From: an uncultured Collinsella sp.
GTDB lineage: Bacteria; Actinomycetota; Coriobacteriia; Coriobacteriales; Coriobacteriaceae
DNA: 13,242 nt
Direction: 5' to 3'
Assembly: GCA_900554495.1 (NCBI GenBank)
Contig: USHR01000036.1
Location: 1-13,242, forward strand
Shown one piece after another: positions 6,306 to 12,888 of this stretch. Positions within the stretch are counted from its first letter, which is position 1. Each line of letters opens with the position of its first letter. Made by a program: the position numbers and the translations under genes. A model generated the notes under the pieces. That model made no database searches. It worked only from the letters and a program-made list of their open reading frames with translations, and was not told where the DNA came from.

Positions 6306-7313
6306 ATGGCACTGAATCTTTCTGGTCGTAGTTTTCTGACCCTGCTTGATTTCACTACCGAGGAGATCGAGTATATGCTCGAGCTTTCGAGGGACTTTAA
6401 GAATCTCAAGCGCATGGGCGCTCCCCATCGTTATCTTGAGGGCAAGAACATCGTTCTGCTGTTTGAAAAGACTTCGACGCGTACGCGCTGCGCTTTCGAG
6501 GTGGGCGGTATGGATCTCGGCTTAGGTGTAACCTACCTTGACCCCGGTTCGTCGCAGATGGGCAAAAAGGAGTCCATTGAGGATACCGCCCGCGTGCTTG
6601 GTCGCATGTACGACGGTATCGAGTATCGCGGCTCTGACCAGTCCATTGTTGAGGAGCTTGCCGATAAAGCCGGCGTTCCCGTGTGGAATGGTCTCACCAA
6701 TGAGTATCACCCGACCCAGGCTTTGGCGGACATCCTTACGATGCGCGAGGAATTCGGCGACACGCGTGGCCTCAAGCTGACCTATCTTGGCAAGGAGCAG
6801 GGCAATGTAAGCGATTCCCTCATGGTGATCTGCGCCAAGCTCGGCATCAACTTCTGCTCTTGTGGTCCGAAAGGCGACGTTGAGGGCGCTACCCACTTTG
6901 ATCCCGAGCTGCTCGAGACTTGCCAGAAGATCGCCGAGGAAAATGGCTGCACCATTCAGCTTACTGACAACATCGATGAAGGCGTAAAGGATGCCGATGT
7001 TATTTACACCGATGTCTGGGTTGGCATGGGTCAGGCTGAGGAGCTCTGGAAGAGCCGTATCGAGCTGCTCTCCCCATACCGCGTAACCTCGGAGGTCATG
7101 GCGAAGGCAAATCCCAATGCTATCTTCATGCATTGCCTCCCGAGCTTCCACGATACCAAGACCACCATCGGAGCGGAAATCGCGGAAAAGTTCGGCGTAA
7201 CCGAGATGGAGGTCTCCGACGAGGTCTTCGAGTCCGATAAGTCTCGCGTCTTCCAAGAGGCAGAGAACCGCATGCATACCATTAAAGCCGTGATGTACGC
7301 TACTCTTCGATAA
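6306..7313 (+). CDS. arcB: Ornithine carbamoyltransferase, catabolic type
   Basis: In this pathway it phosphorolyses citrulline to ornithine and carbamoyl phosphate. The 335-residue protein has normal length. The carbamoyl-phosphate motif STRTR (57-61), HPTQ (135-138) and HCLP (276-279) are all intact, and the C-terminal DEVFESDKSRVFQEAENRMH stretch is typical of ornithine enzymes. The ornithine-loop aspartate D236 is kept in DVWVGMG, but the usual SMG serine is G240. GKEQGNV (162-168) stands where GDxRNNx is usual. The start has AAAGGA 7 nt upstream. The stop TAA overlaps the AAGGAGG that serves arcC copy 2, so the two are tightly coupled. Putrescine carbamoyltransferase is less likely, because the neighbours are arginine, not agmatine, deiminases. 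Codon use is less C-biased than in arcC. Confidence 0.93.
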   Translation: MALNLSGRSFLTLLDFTTEEIEYMLELSRDFKNLKRMGAPHRYLEGKNIVLLFEKTSTRTRCAFEVGGMDLGLGVTYLDPGSSQMGKKESIEDTARVLGRMYDGIEYRGSDQSIVEELADKAGVPVWNGLTNEYHPTQALADILTMREEFGDTRGLKLTYLGKEQGNVSDSLMVICAKLGINFCSCGPKGDVEGATHFDPELLETCQKIAEENGCTIQLTDNIDEGVKDADVIYTDVWVGMGQAEELWKSRIELLSPYRVTSEVMAKANPNAIFMHCLPSFHDTKTTIGAEIAEKFGVTEMEVSDEVFESDKSRVFQEAENRMHTIKAVMYATLR

Positions 7314-7323
7314 GGAGGCACGC

Positions 7324-8286
7324 ATGTCCAAACCCTACGGTAAGCCCGATCGTATTGTCGTCGCCCTTGGCGGCAACGCCCTCGGCAACAACCCCGTCGA
7401 GCAGATCGAGGCCGTGAGCAACACCGCCCACGCCCTCCTCGGCCTCATCGAGCAGGGCAACGAGATCATCATCACCCACGGCAACGGCCCGCAGGTCGGC
7501 ATGATCCAGAACGCCTTCGCCGCCGCCCACGATGCCATCGGCACCCCCGAGATGCCGCTGCCCGAGTGCGGCGCCATGTCCCAGGGCTACATCGGCTATC
7601 ACCTGCAGCAGGGCATTGGCCGCGAGATGCACAAGCGCTATAAGCGCTGGCACGCCGCCACCGTCGTCACCCAGATCGAGTGCGACCCCGACGACCCCGC
7701 GTTCAAGAACCCGACCAAGCCGATCGGCCCCTTCTACACCGAGGAGCAGGCCAAGGAGTTCATGGCCGAGGACCCCTCCAAGGTCTTCGTCGAGGATTCC
7801 GGCCGCGGCTGGCGTCGCGTCGTCGCTTCCCCCGATCCCAAGAAGATCGTCGAGGCCGACTCCATCCTCAACCTGCTCGACAACGAGTTCATCGTCATCG
7901 CCTGCGGTGGCGGCGGCATCCCCGTCGTCCGCGACTACGAGAACAAGGGCTGCTACAAGGGCGTCCCCGCCGTCATCGACAAGGACCTGGGCGGCGAGCT
8001 GCTGGCCGAGGACTGCGACGCCGACGTCCTGTTCCTGCTGACCGCCGTCGAGCACGTCGCCATCAACTTCGGCAAGCCCAACCAGGAGGAGCTCGAGGAC
8101 ATCACCGCCGACGAGGCCGAGCGCCTGGCCGACGAGGGCCAGTTCGGCAAGGGTTCCATGGAGCCCAAGGTCCGCGCTGCCATCAAGTTCGCCCGTTCCC
8201 GCAAGGGCCGCACCTGCATCATCGGCGCTCTGGACAAGGCCGCCGAGACCATGGCCGGCCTCTCCGGTACCCGCATCCACGAGTAG
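7324..8286 (+). CDS. arcC: Carbamate kinase, copy 2 (operon copy)
   Basis: Last gene of the arcD-arcA-arcB-arcC operon, making ATP from the carbamoyl phosphate produced by ArcB. The protein is 320 residues and identical to copy 1 except Y5 for L5, with the same GGNAL, HGNGPQ and DKD motifs. The ribosome site AAGGAGG (7313-7319) lies 4 nt before the ATG and begins at the last base of the arcB stop. The first 41 codons hold 13 differences from copy 1, of which the codon-5 change alone accounts for three. After 7446 the sequence is the same as copy 1. The gene is far more C-ending in codon use than arcB just upstream, as expected if its body was overwritten from a highly expressed copy. Confidence 0.95.
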   Translation: MSKPYGKPDRIVVALGGNALGNNPVEQIEAVSNTAHALLGLIEQGNEIIITHGNGPQVGMIQNAFAAAHDAIGTPEMPLPECGAMSQGYIGYHLQQGIGREMHKRYKRWHAATVVTQIECDPDDPAFKNPTKPIGPFYTEEQAKEFMAEDPSKVFVEDSGRGWRRVVASPDPKKIVEADSILNLLDNEFIVIACGGGGIPVVRDYENKGCYKGVPAVIDKDLGGELLAEDCDADVLFLLTAVEHVAINFGKPNQEELEDITADEAERLADEGQFGKGSMEPKVRAAIKFARSRKGRTCIIGALDKAAETMAGLSGTRIHE

Positions 8287-8310
8287 CCTCTACTCCATTG
8301 CCTCTCTCGT

Positions 8311-8330
8311 GGGCGCCAGGCAAGGCGCCC
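8311..8330 (+). other. Stem-loop after arcC copy 2
   Basis: Exact copy of the 7-bp GGGCGCC/GGCGCCC stem at 1106-1125, within the direct repeat and with no T-tract. Confidence 0.5.
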
Positions 8331-8352
8331 GCAAACTAGCCTCTCTTCATGA

Positions 8353-8384
8353 GCCCCGCAGTCCGCTCCGACTGGGGGGCTTTT
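8353..8384 (+). terminator. Terminator of the arcD-arcA-arcB-arcC operon, stem mismatched
   Basis: GCCCCGCAGTC (8353-8363), loop CGCTCC and GACTGGGGGGC (8370-8380) form the same hairpin as after copy 1, followed by TTTT (8381-8384). G8375 makes a G:G mismatch in the middle of the 11-bp stem. The hairpin should still form but be weaker, so some read-through towards the convergent peptidase gene is plausible. Confidence 0.7.
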
Positions 8385-8410
8385 GCTATTGAGATGGCTG
8401 TTCATGAAAC

Positions 8411-8441
8411 CCGGCACTTAGGGACGTTCCCTTTCTGCCGG
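8411..8441 (+). repeat. REP-like palindromic element E2
   Basis: CCGGCA (8411-8416) and TGCCGG (8436-8441) are inverted ends around 19 nt with core TTAGGGACGTTCCCTTT, the same 6-19-6 layout as E1. TCTGCCGGCAGA (8434-8445) is in addition a perfect 12-bp palindrome. A degenerate core, TTGGGACAGTCCTTAAAG, follows at about 8447-8464 without clear ends. Confidence 0.55.
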
Positions 8442-8537
8442 CAGATTGGGACAGTCCTTAAAGGTAGCTCCTGACAGCTGGGAATGGGCCTATTCGTCCG
8501 CCCATGAGCGGCATCCGCAAGGGCTGTCCACAGTGGC

Positions 8538-8566
8538 TGGTCATTTATGTCTGTCCCCAATGACCA
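8538..8566 (-). repeat. REP-like palindromic element E4
   Basis: TGGTCATT (8538-8545) and AATGACCA (8559-8566) are perfect 8-bp inverted ends. Read on the minus strand, the core is CATTGGGGACAGACATAAATG, essentially the E1 core with AGAC for GTTC. The stretch from about 8465 to 8537, between this element and the degenerate core before it, shows no gene or clear repeat. Confidence 0.62.
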
Positions 8567-8570
8567 ATAG

Positions 8571-8624
8571 TAGTCATTTAAGTCTGTCCCCAATGAGTGC
8601 CCGGGGACGTTCTTCAATGACTAG
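8571..8624. repeat. Composite head-to-head REP-like pair E5/E6
   Basis: A minus-oriented core (TTAAGTCTGTCCCCAATGA) and a plus-oriented core (GGGGACGTTCTTCAATGAC) are joined. Outer arms TAGTCATT (8571-8578) and AATGACTA (8616-8623) and inner arms GTCCCC (8586-8591) and GGGGAC (8603-8608) could fold into one long hairpin. The element includes the stop codon of the minus-strand peptidase gene at 8621-8623. It may stabilise or terminate that transcript. Confidence 0.6.
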
Positions 8625-9622
8625 TAGTAGGCCCACATGGCTTCGATTTCGTTGAGGACCTCTACGACGCCCCAGCGGCGGGCGCTGCGGCTGGCCGAGT
8701 TGGGGTCGTAGACGCCAATCTGGTCGGCATCGTCGATGCCGTAGAGCACGATGTAGTGGCCTACGTTGGTAAACGTACCGGGGCGCACTGCGGCGATGAC
8801 GGGCGCACCCGAGCGAAGTGCTTGGGTAATCGATTCGCGATCGTTATAGAGCTGTGTTCCGTTGAGCCCCAGCTGCCACGCACCGCCTGTCATAAACGAC
8901 CACTCGGTGGCACCAGTGGGGGCGTAGTTGCCGGCTTCGGCCAGCGCGCATATATCGACCGGCGTCTTATCGGTATGGCCGGTCTTAAAGATATAGACCA
9001 TGGTGAGGCAGGTAGGACCGCAAGCGTTTTCGCGAATAGTGCCACCGGCATAGGGCAGCTCCGACCATGCGGGGTCAATTTGGTAGATGTGGGGCATGGT
9101 GCCGGCCTGCCATTGCGAGCGTGGGGTCGAGAACGCAAAGGAGTAACCGGGCGCGACGGGAGCTTTAAGCAGCCTGTCCTCGGCAGTGGGCTCAAGACCG
9201 GCTGATCCGTGGGAGATACAGGATCCCAAAAACACAAAGACGAGGCAGGCGGCAATGGAGCAAAGCGCAAGGCGTAGGCGGCGGGCTGGAAGCGCGTTGC
9301 TTGTGGTATGCGACGCGGAGCGAGGGGCGGAATTGCCGCGATCGCGTTGAGGTCGCGAAAAGGAGCGTTTAACGTAGTAGTCGGTCTTACGGCGATCGTA
9401 GCGGCGCGGCTGCGATGAGTCGGTCTGGCGTTGGCGCGTGCTCGTGCTCACGCGGTCTGACTGCTGCACGGTACGGCTTTGTTGTCGCGAAGAAGCCCCG
9501 AGCTGCTCTTGGGGGCGCTGCGGGTTGTCGTTGTCGGAGGTGATTCTGGGCGTTGACGTGGTGCGGCCGGCAAGGCGCACGCTTTGTGGCCGTTGGTCGC
9601 CGTCATTGTATCCGTATGCCAT
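8621..9622 (-). CDS. Membrane-anchored C39-like cysteine peptidase with a long disordered N-terminus
   Basis: The 333-residue product begins with about 115 residues rich in Arg, Ser, Gln, Thr and Asp and almost free of hydrophobic stretches, then one membrane segment (about 116-134, with basic LPARRLRLAL just before). The domain beyond it is probably extracytoplasmic. This region resembles C39-like (papain-fold) peptidases: Cys in ENACGPTCLTMV (C201), His in VGHYIVLYG (H289), and D306 or N308 in YDPN completing the site. The ATG at 9622 has AAGG 8 nt upstream; a GTG at 9631 would add three residues. No ABC exporter, leader-peptide or bacteriocin gene is adjacent, so the lantibiotic-processing role of classic C39 domains is not supported. 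Cell-wall or surface-protein processing is a guess. An inactive, C39-fold binding domain is also possible. It lies convergent to the arc operon and divergent from the permease. Confidence 0.8.
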   Translation of the reverse strand: MAYGYNDGDQRPQSVRLAGRTTSTPRITSDNDNPQRPQEQLGASSRQQSRTVQQSDRVSTSTRQRQTDSSQPRRYDRRKTDYYVKRSFSRPQRDRGNSAPRSASHTTSNALPARRLRLALCSIAACLVFVFLGSCISHGSAGLEPTAEDRLLKAPVAPGYSFAFSTPRSQWQAGTMPHIYQIDPAWSELPYAGGTIRENACGPTCLTMVYIFKTGHTDKTPVDICALAEAGNYAPTGATEWSFMTGGAWQLGLNGTQLYNDRESITQALRSGAPVIAAVRPGTFTNVGHYIVLYGIDDADQIGVYDPNSASRSARRWGVVEVLNEIEAMWAYY

Positions 9623-9976
9623 TCGAATCACCTTGCCTCATGTGTAACTTGTCTATCCTACAAAAAAGATGCACGACACATGGGCATGTGCGCCAAAAGC
9701 CTGACAAATGGTATGAACGTTGCCGCGCCGCGCGCCAAGCGTCACGGCAGCAGGTATTCAAAAGCAGACAAGATGAAAGCGTCCAAGACGAATGACGTCT
9801 CCCGCCGTTCGTCCCAAAAACGGTGCCGCTCGTTTTGCAGTTCTGCCTTCGGTCGAGCTGCGAGCGGCGCTGCTGCGCCAAGGCCGTATCTTAAAGCCAT
9901 GGAATAAAAGCGCGCGGCAAAACGGACCGCGCAAGGGGTGACGCCAAGGGGCGTCAAAAAGGAAAGGAGGGGAACA
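9623..9976. promoter_or_regulatory. Divergent spacer upstream of the peptidase and permease genes
   Basis: No convincing gene lies in these 354 bp; the overlapping short ORFs lack ribosome sites and recognisable content. CACATG (9677-9682) and CATGTG (9685-9690) form a palindrome around GG, a possible operator. GACGAA (9787-9792) pairs with TTCGTC (9808-9813). Two stems precede the permease ribosome site: GCGCGG/CCGCGC (9912-9917 with 9927-9932) and TGACGCC/GGCGTCA (9939-9945 with 9950-9956, loop AAGG). I found no confident promoter. Confidence 0.45.
9939..9956 (+). other. Leader stem-loop next to the permease ribosome binding site
   Basis: A perfect 7-bp stem with an AAGG tetraloop ends 6 nt before AAAGGAGG (9963-9970). 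On the plus strand it is followed by A residues, not T, so it is not a terminator. It could affect ribosome access or mRNA stability. Confidence 0.5.
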
Positions 9977-11428
9977 ATGGCGGACAAGAACGCAGAAGTT
10001 GCAGTCGAGGATAACGGCGGCATGAAGAAAACGCTTTCGCTCTGGAACTTCTTCACCATCGGTTTCGGCGCCATCATCGGTACCGGTTGGGTTCTGCAGG
10101 TCGGCGACTGGATGGTCGTGGGCGGCGGTCCCGTTCCCGCTATGATCGCATTCCTCTTGGGTGCAATCTTCCTCGTGCCCGTCGGAGCTGTTTTCGGTGA
10201 GCTCACGGCTGCTATCCCCATCTCGGGCGGCATCGTCGAGTATGTCGATCGTAGCTTTGGCCGTACGCTGAGCTACATCACCGGTTGGCTCCTGGCCCTG
10301 GGCAACGGCATCCTGTGCCCGTGGGAGGCCATTGCCATCTCGACCCTCGTGTCCGAGATGTTCGGTAGCCTGCCCGGTCTTGAGTGGCTGCGCGCCGTCA
10401 AGCTCTACACCATCCTGGGCGCCGACGTTTACCTGTTCCCGACGCTGATCGCGCTCGGCTTTGCAGTCTACGTCATCTTCCTCAACTTCCGCGGTGCCAG
10501 CTCGGCCGCCAAGCTCCAAGCCTTCCTGACCAAGGCCCTGCTCTGCGGCATGCTGCTCGCCATGGGCGTCTCGCTGTTCACCGGCTCGCCGGACAACGCC
10601 ATGCCCGTGTTCTCCCAGGTCACCGGCGCTGGCGGCGGCAAGGCCGCTACCGAGGGTGCCAGCCTGTTCGCCGGCATCGTGTCGGTCCTGGTTCTGACCC
10701 CGTTCTTCTACGCTGGTTTCGACACCATTCCCCAGCAGGCTGAGGAAGCAGCCGAGGGCCTTAACTGGAACAAGTTCGGCAAGATCATCTCCCTGGCCCT
10801 GCTGGCCGCCGGCGGCTTCTACATGGTCTGCATCTACTCGTTCGGCACTATCCTTGACTGGCATGAGTTTGTTAAGAGCCCGGTTCCCGCACTTGCCTGT
10901 CTTAAGGGCATCAACATGCTCCTGTACCTGGCCATGCTCGTCATCGCCACGCTTGGACCCATGGGCCCGATGAACTCCTTCTACGGCGCCACGAGCCGCA
11001 TCATGCTCGCCATGGGCCGCAAGGGCCAGCTGCCCGAGAAGTTTGCCGAGGTCGATCCCAATTCCGGCGCTCCCAAGCTCGCCTGCGTCGTTCTGGGCAT
11101 TATCACCGTCGTCGGTCCGTTCCTGGGCAAGAACATGCTCATCCCTCTGACCAACGTGTCGGCTCTCGCCTTCATCTTCTCTTGCGGCATGGTCGCTCTT
11201 GCCTGCCTGCGCATGCGCTTCACCGAGCCCGACCTACCTCGTCCCTACGAGGTGCCCGGCGGCAAGTTTGGCATCTCCCTCGCTATTGCTGCCTGCGCCA
11301 TCATCATCGGCCTGCTCGTGATTCCGTTCTCTCCCGCCTCCCTCAACATGGTGGAGTGGAGCATCGTGATCGGCTGGTTGGCGATTGGCCTGGCCCTCAT
11401 GGCTTTTACCAATTCCCGCAAAAAGTAA
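9977..11428 (+). CDS. APC-superfamily amino-acid permease
   Basis: Inner-membrane amino-acid transporter of 483 residues, near the family norm, with about twelve hydrophobic segments. The start has AAAGGAGG 6 nt upstream; an in-frame GTG at 9938 lies inside leader hairpins and is rejected. A charged cytoplasmic N-terminus (1-18) leads to TM1, which contains GAIIGTGW (31-38), the unwound substrate-site motif of APC carriers. TM2-TM3 follow with GGIVEYVDRSFG, and the ATSRIMLAMGRKGQLPEKF loop is typical of the family. A hydrophilic Gly/Ala-rich loop (VTGAGGGKAATEG) separates mid-protein segments. Substrate cannot be assigned. Codons are strongly C-ending as in the amidohydrolase downstream, which begins 131 bp after the stop with no intrinsic terminator between, so co-expression is likely. 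Confidence 0.9.
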   Translation: MADKNAEVAVEDNGGMKKTLSLWNFFTIGFGAIIGTGWVLQVGDWMVVGGGPVPAMIAFLLGAIFLVPVGAVFGELTAAIPISGGIVEYVDRSFGRTLSYITGWLLALGNGILCPWEAIAISTLVSEMFGSLPGLEWLRAVKLYTILGADVYLFPTLIALGFAVYVIFLNFRGASSAAKLQAFLTKALLCGMLLAMGVSLFTGSPDNAMPVFSQVTGAGGGKAATEGASLFAGIVSVLVLTPFFYAGFDTIPQQAEEAAEGLNWNKFGKIISLALLAAGGFYMVCIYSFGTILDWHEFVKSPVPALACLKGINMLLYLAMLVIATLGPMGPMNSFYGATSRIMLAMGRKGQLPEKFAEVDPNSGAPKLACVVLGIITVVGPFLGKNMLIPLTNVSALAFIFSCGMVALACLRMRFTEPDLPRPYEVPGGKFGISLAIAACAIIIGLLVIPFSPASLNMVEWSIVIGWLAIGLALMAFTNSRKK

Positions 11429-11448
11429 CGCCTAGCCGGGGCGGATCA

Positions 11449-11477
11449 GGTGCGCGGTACCCTCTCTCCCGCGCACC
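11449..11477 (+). other. Intercistronic stem-loop between permease and amidohydrolase
   Basis: GGTGCGCGG (11449-11457) pairs perfectly with CCGCGCACC (11469-11477) over 9 bp around an 11-nt loop. No T-run follows. A weaker stem, GAGGCC (11506-11511) with GGCCTC (11524-11529), lies closer to the next start. These could stabilise the permease mRNA or attenuate read-through. Confidence 0.5.
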
Positions 11478-11559
11478 GAACCCGGTGCCACTTGGGTAGC
11501 TTTGTGAGGCCTTAACCCAACACGGCCTCGCCCACTATATGGATCCATAAGGAGGAACC

Positions 11560-12837
11560 ATGTCCACTAAGTATGCAATCGTTGGCGGCAAGCTCATCGA
11601 CGGCACCGGTGCCGAGCCGGTCGAGAACTCCCTCGTTCTCGTCGACGACAACGGCAAGATCGAGTACGCCGGTGCTATGCAGGACCTTCCCGAGGGTGTT
11701 GAGGTTATCGACGCCGCCGGCAAGACCGTCCTTCCCGGCCTGATCGACACCCACCTGCACTTCTCGGGCAATCTGACCGACGATGACACCGATTGGGTCA
11801 TGCAGCCGCTCCTCGAGAAGCAGGCCGTCGCTGTCAAGCAGGCTTACGACTGCCTCACCCACGGCCTCACCACCGTCTGCGAAATCGGCCGCTTTGGTAT
11901 CCAGATCCGTGACTGCATCGACAAGGGCGTCTTCAAGGGCCCGCGCGTTCTGGCCACCGGTCTGGGCTTCTGCCGCGTTGCCGGTCACGGTGACTCCCAC
12001 CACTGCACCCAGGAACTCAACAAGGAATCCCACCCCTGGGGCGACCAGGTCGACGGTCCTTGGGATCTGCGCAAGGCCGTCCGTCGTCGCCTGCGCGAGA
12101 ACCCCGATGCCATCAAGATCTGGGCTACCGGCGGCGGCATCTGGCGCTGGGACTCCGGCCGCGACCAGCACTACTGCTCCGAGGAGATCCAGGCCGTGGT
12201 CGAAGAGGCCAAGATGGTCGGTATCCCCGTGTGGAGCCACTGCTACAACAACCACGCCGCTGCCTACGATTCCGTCCGCTTTGGCTGCGAGCAGCTGATC
12301 CACGGCTTCGATATTGATGAGCGCACCATGGACCTCATGGCCGAGCAGGGCACCTTCTTTACCCCGACGATCGCCTTCCTGCCCACCTGGTACGCCACCT
12401 ATCCGCCCGTCTACGTCCCCGAGCTGCACGACAAGTACGAGGGCACCCTGGTCGAGAAGGAGCTGCAGCGCAACTACGACTGCCTGCGCGAGGCCAAGAA
12501 GCGCGGCGTCGTCATGACGATCGGCTCCGACTCCTTCTCCTTCGTCACCCCGTACGGCACCTGCTCCATCGAGGAGATGTACGAGTTCGTCGACAAGATC
12601 GGCTTCACCCCGGTCGAGACCATCACCTGCGCCACCCTCAACGGTGCCAAGATGTGCCACATCGAGGACGAGACCGGTTCCATCGAGGCCGGCAAGTGCG
12701 CCGACCTGCTGGTCGTCAACGGTGACGTCGCCGCCGACATCCACGTGCTCAACACCGACAACATGGACGTCATCATGAAGGACGGCTGGATCGTCGAGGC
12801 TGGCACCTTTGGCGAGGCCAACAAATACAGCGCCTAA
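11560..12837 (+). CDS. Metal-dependent amidohydrolase (imidazolonepropionase/Xaa-Pro-type dipeptidase-like)
   Basis: Probable cytoplasmic binuclear-metal hydrolase of 425 residues; no signal peptide. An N-terminal beta-sandwich part (about 1-58) leads to a TIM barrel with the full ligand set: H65 and H67 in DTHLH, bridging K186 in AIKIWATGGG (probably carboxylated), H227 in PVWSHC, H248 in QLIHGFD and D324 in TIGSD. The C-terminus (about 380-425) returns to the sandwich with the usual GSIEAGKCADLLVV segment. The family includes dipeptidases cleaving Xaa-Pro or Xaa-Arg/Lys and ring-opening enzymes; sequence alone does not settle the substrate. AAGGAGG (11549-11555) fixes the start. Codon use is very strongly C-ending, suggesting high expression. 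The permease upstream may import its substrate or export its product. No histidine-degradation genes are nearby, so true imidazolonepropionase is unlikely. Confidence 0.88.
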   Translation: MSTKYAIVGGKLIDGTGAEPVENSLVLVDDNGKIEYAGAMQDLPEGVEVIDAAGKTVLPGLIDTHLHFSGNLTDDDTDWVMQPLLEKQAVAVKQAYDCLTHGLTTVCEIGRFGIQIRDCIDKGVFKGPRVLATGLGFCRVAGHGDSHHCTQELNKESHPWGDQVDGPWDLRKAVRRRLRENPDAIKIWATGGGIWRWDSGRDQHYCSEEIQAVVEEAKMVGIPVWSHCYNNHAAAYDSVRFGCEQLIHGFDIDERTMDLMAEQGTFFTPTIAFLPTWYATYPPVYVPELHDKYEGTLVEKELQRNYDCLREAKKRGVVMTIGSDSFSFVTPYGTCSIEEMYEFVDKIGFTPVETITCATLNGAKMCHIEDETGSIEAGKCADLLVVNGDVAADIHVLNTDNMDVIMKDGWIVEAGTFGEANKYSA

Positions 12838-12888
12838 GATACCGTTTGTCGATGGCTGGATGTAAAACACAGTTTTTGATTGCATAAT

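Larger units (their letters stand above)
7447..8390 (+). repeat. Long direct repeat, right copy (arcC 3' part plus terminator)
   Basis: Partner of 242-1185 in the same orientation. The only difference seen is G at 8375 for C at 1170. The sharp left boundary inside the gene and the right boundary just after the terminator T-tract mark a conversion tract or a duplication with later divergence of the 5' end only. Confidence 0.93.

Noticed and set aside
8402..8617. 71-residue minus-strand ORF with an internal LGTD-ND repeat
   Set aside because: The repeat is the translation of the palindromic DNA elements E4 and E5. There is no ribosome site and no sign of coding selection.
8411..8624. Possible CRISPR array in the repeat cluster
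   Set aside because: The units are inverted as well as direct, unevenly spaced, vary at their ends and lack constant-length spacers; no cas genes are present.
9553..9907. Small plus-strand ORFs between the peptidase and permease genes
   Set aside because: They overlap the peptidase 5' end or each other, lack ribosome sites and show no recognisable protein features.
9758..10864. 368-residue open frame antisense to the permease 5' half
   Set aside because: It is low-complexity and charged with no domain, and it overlaps a clear APC permease and its leader.
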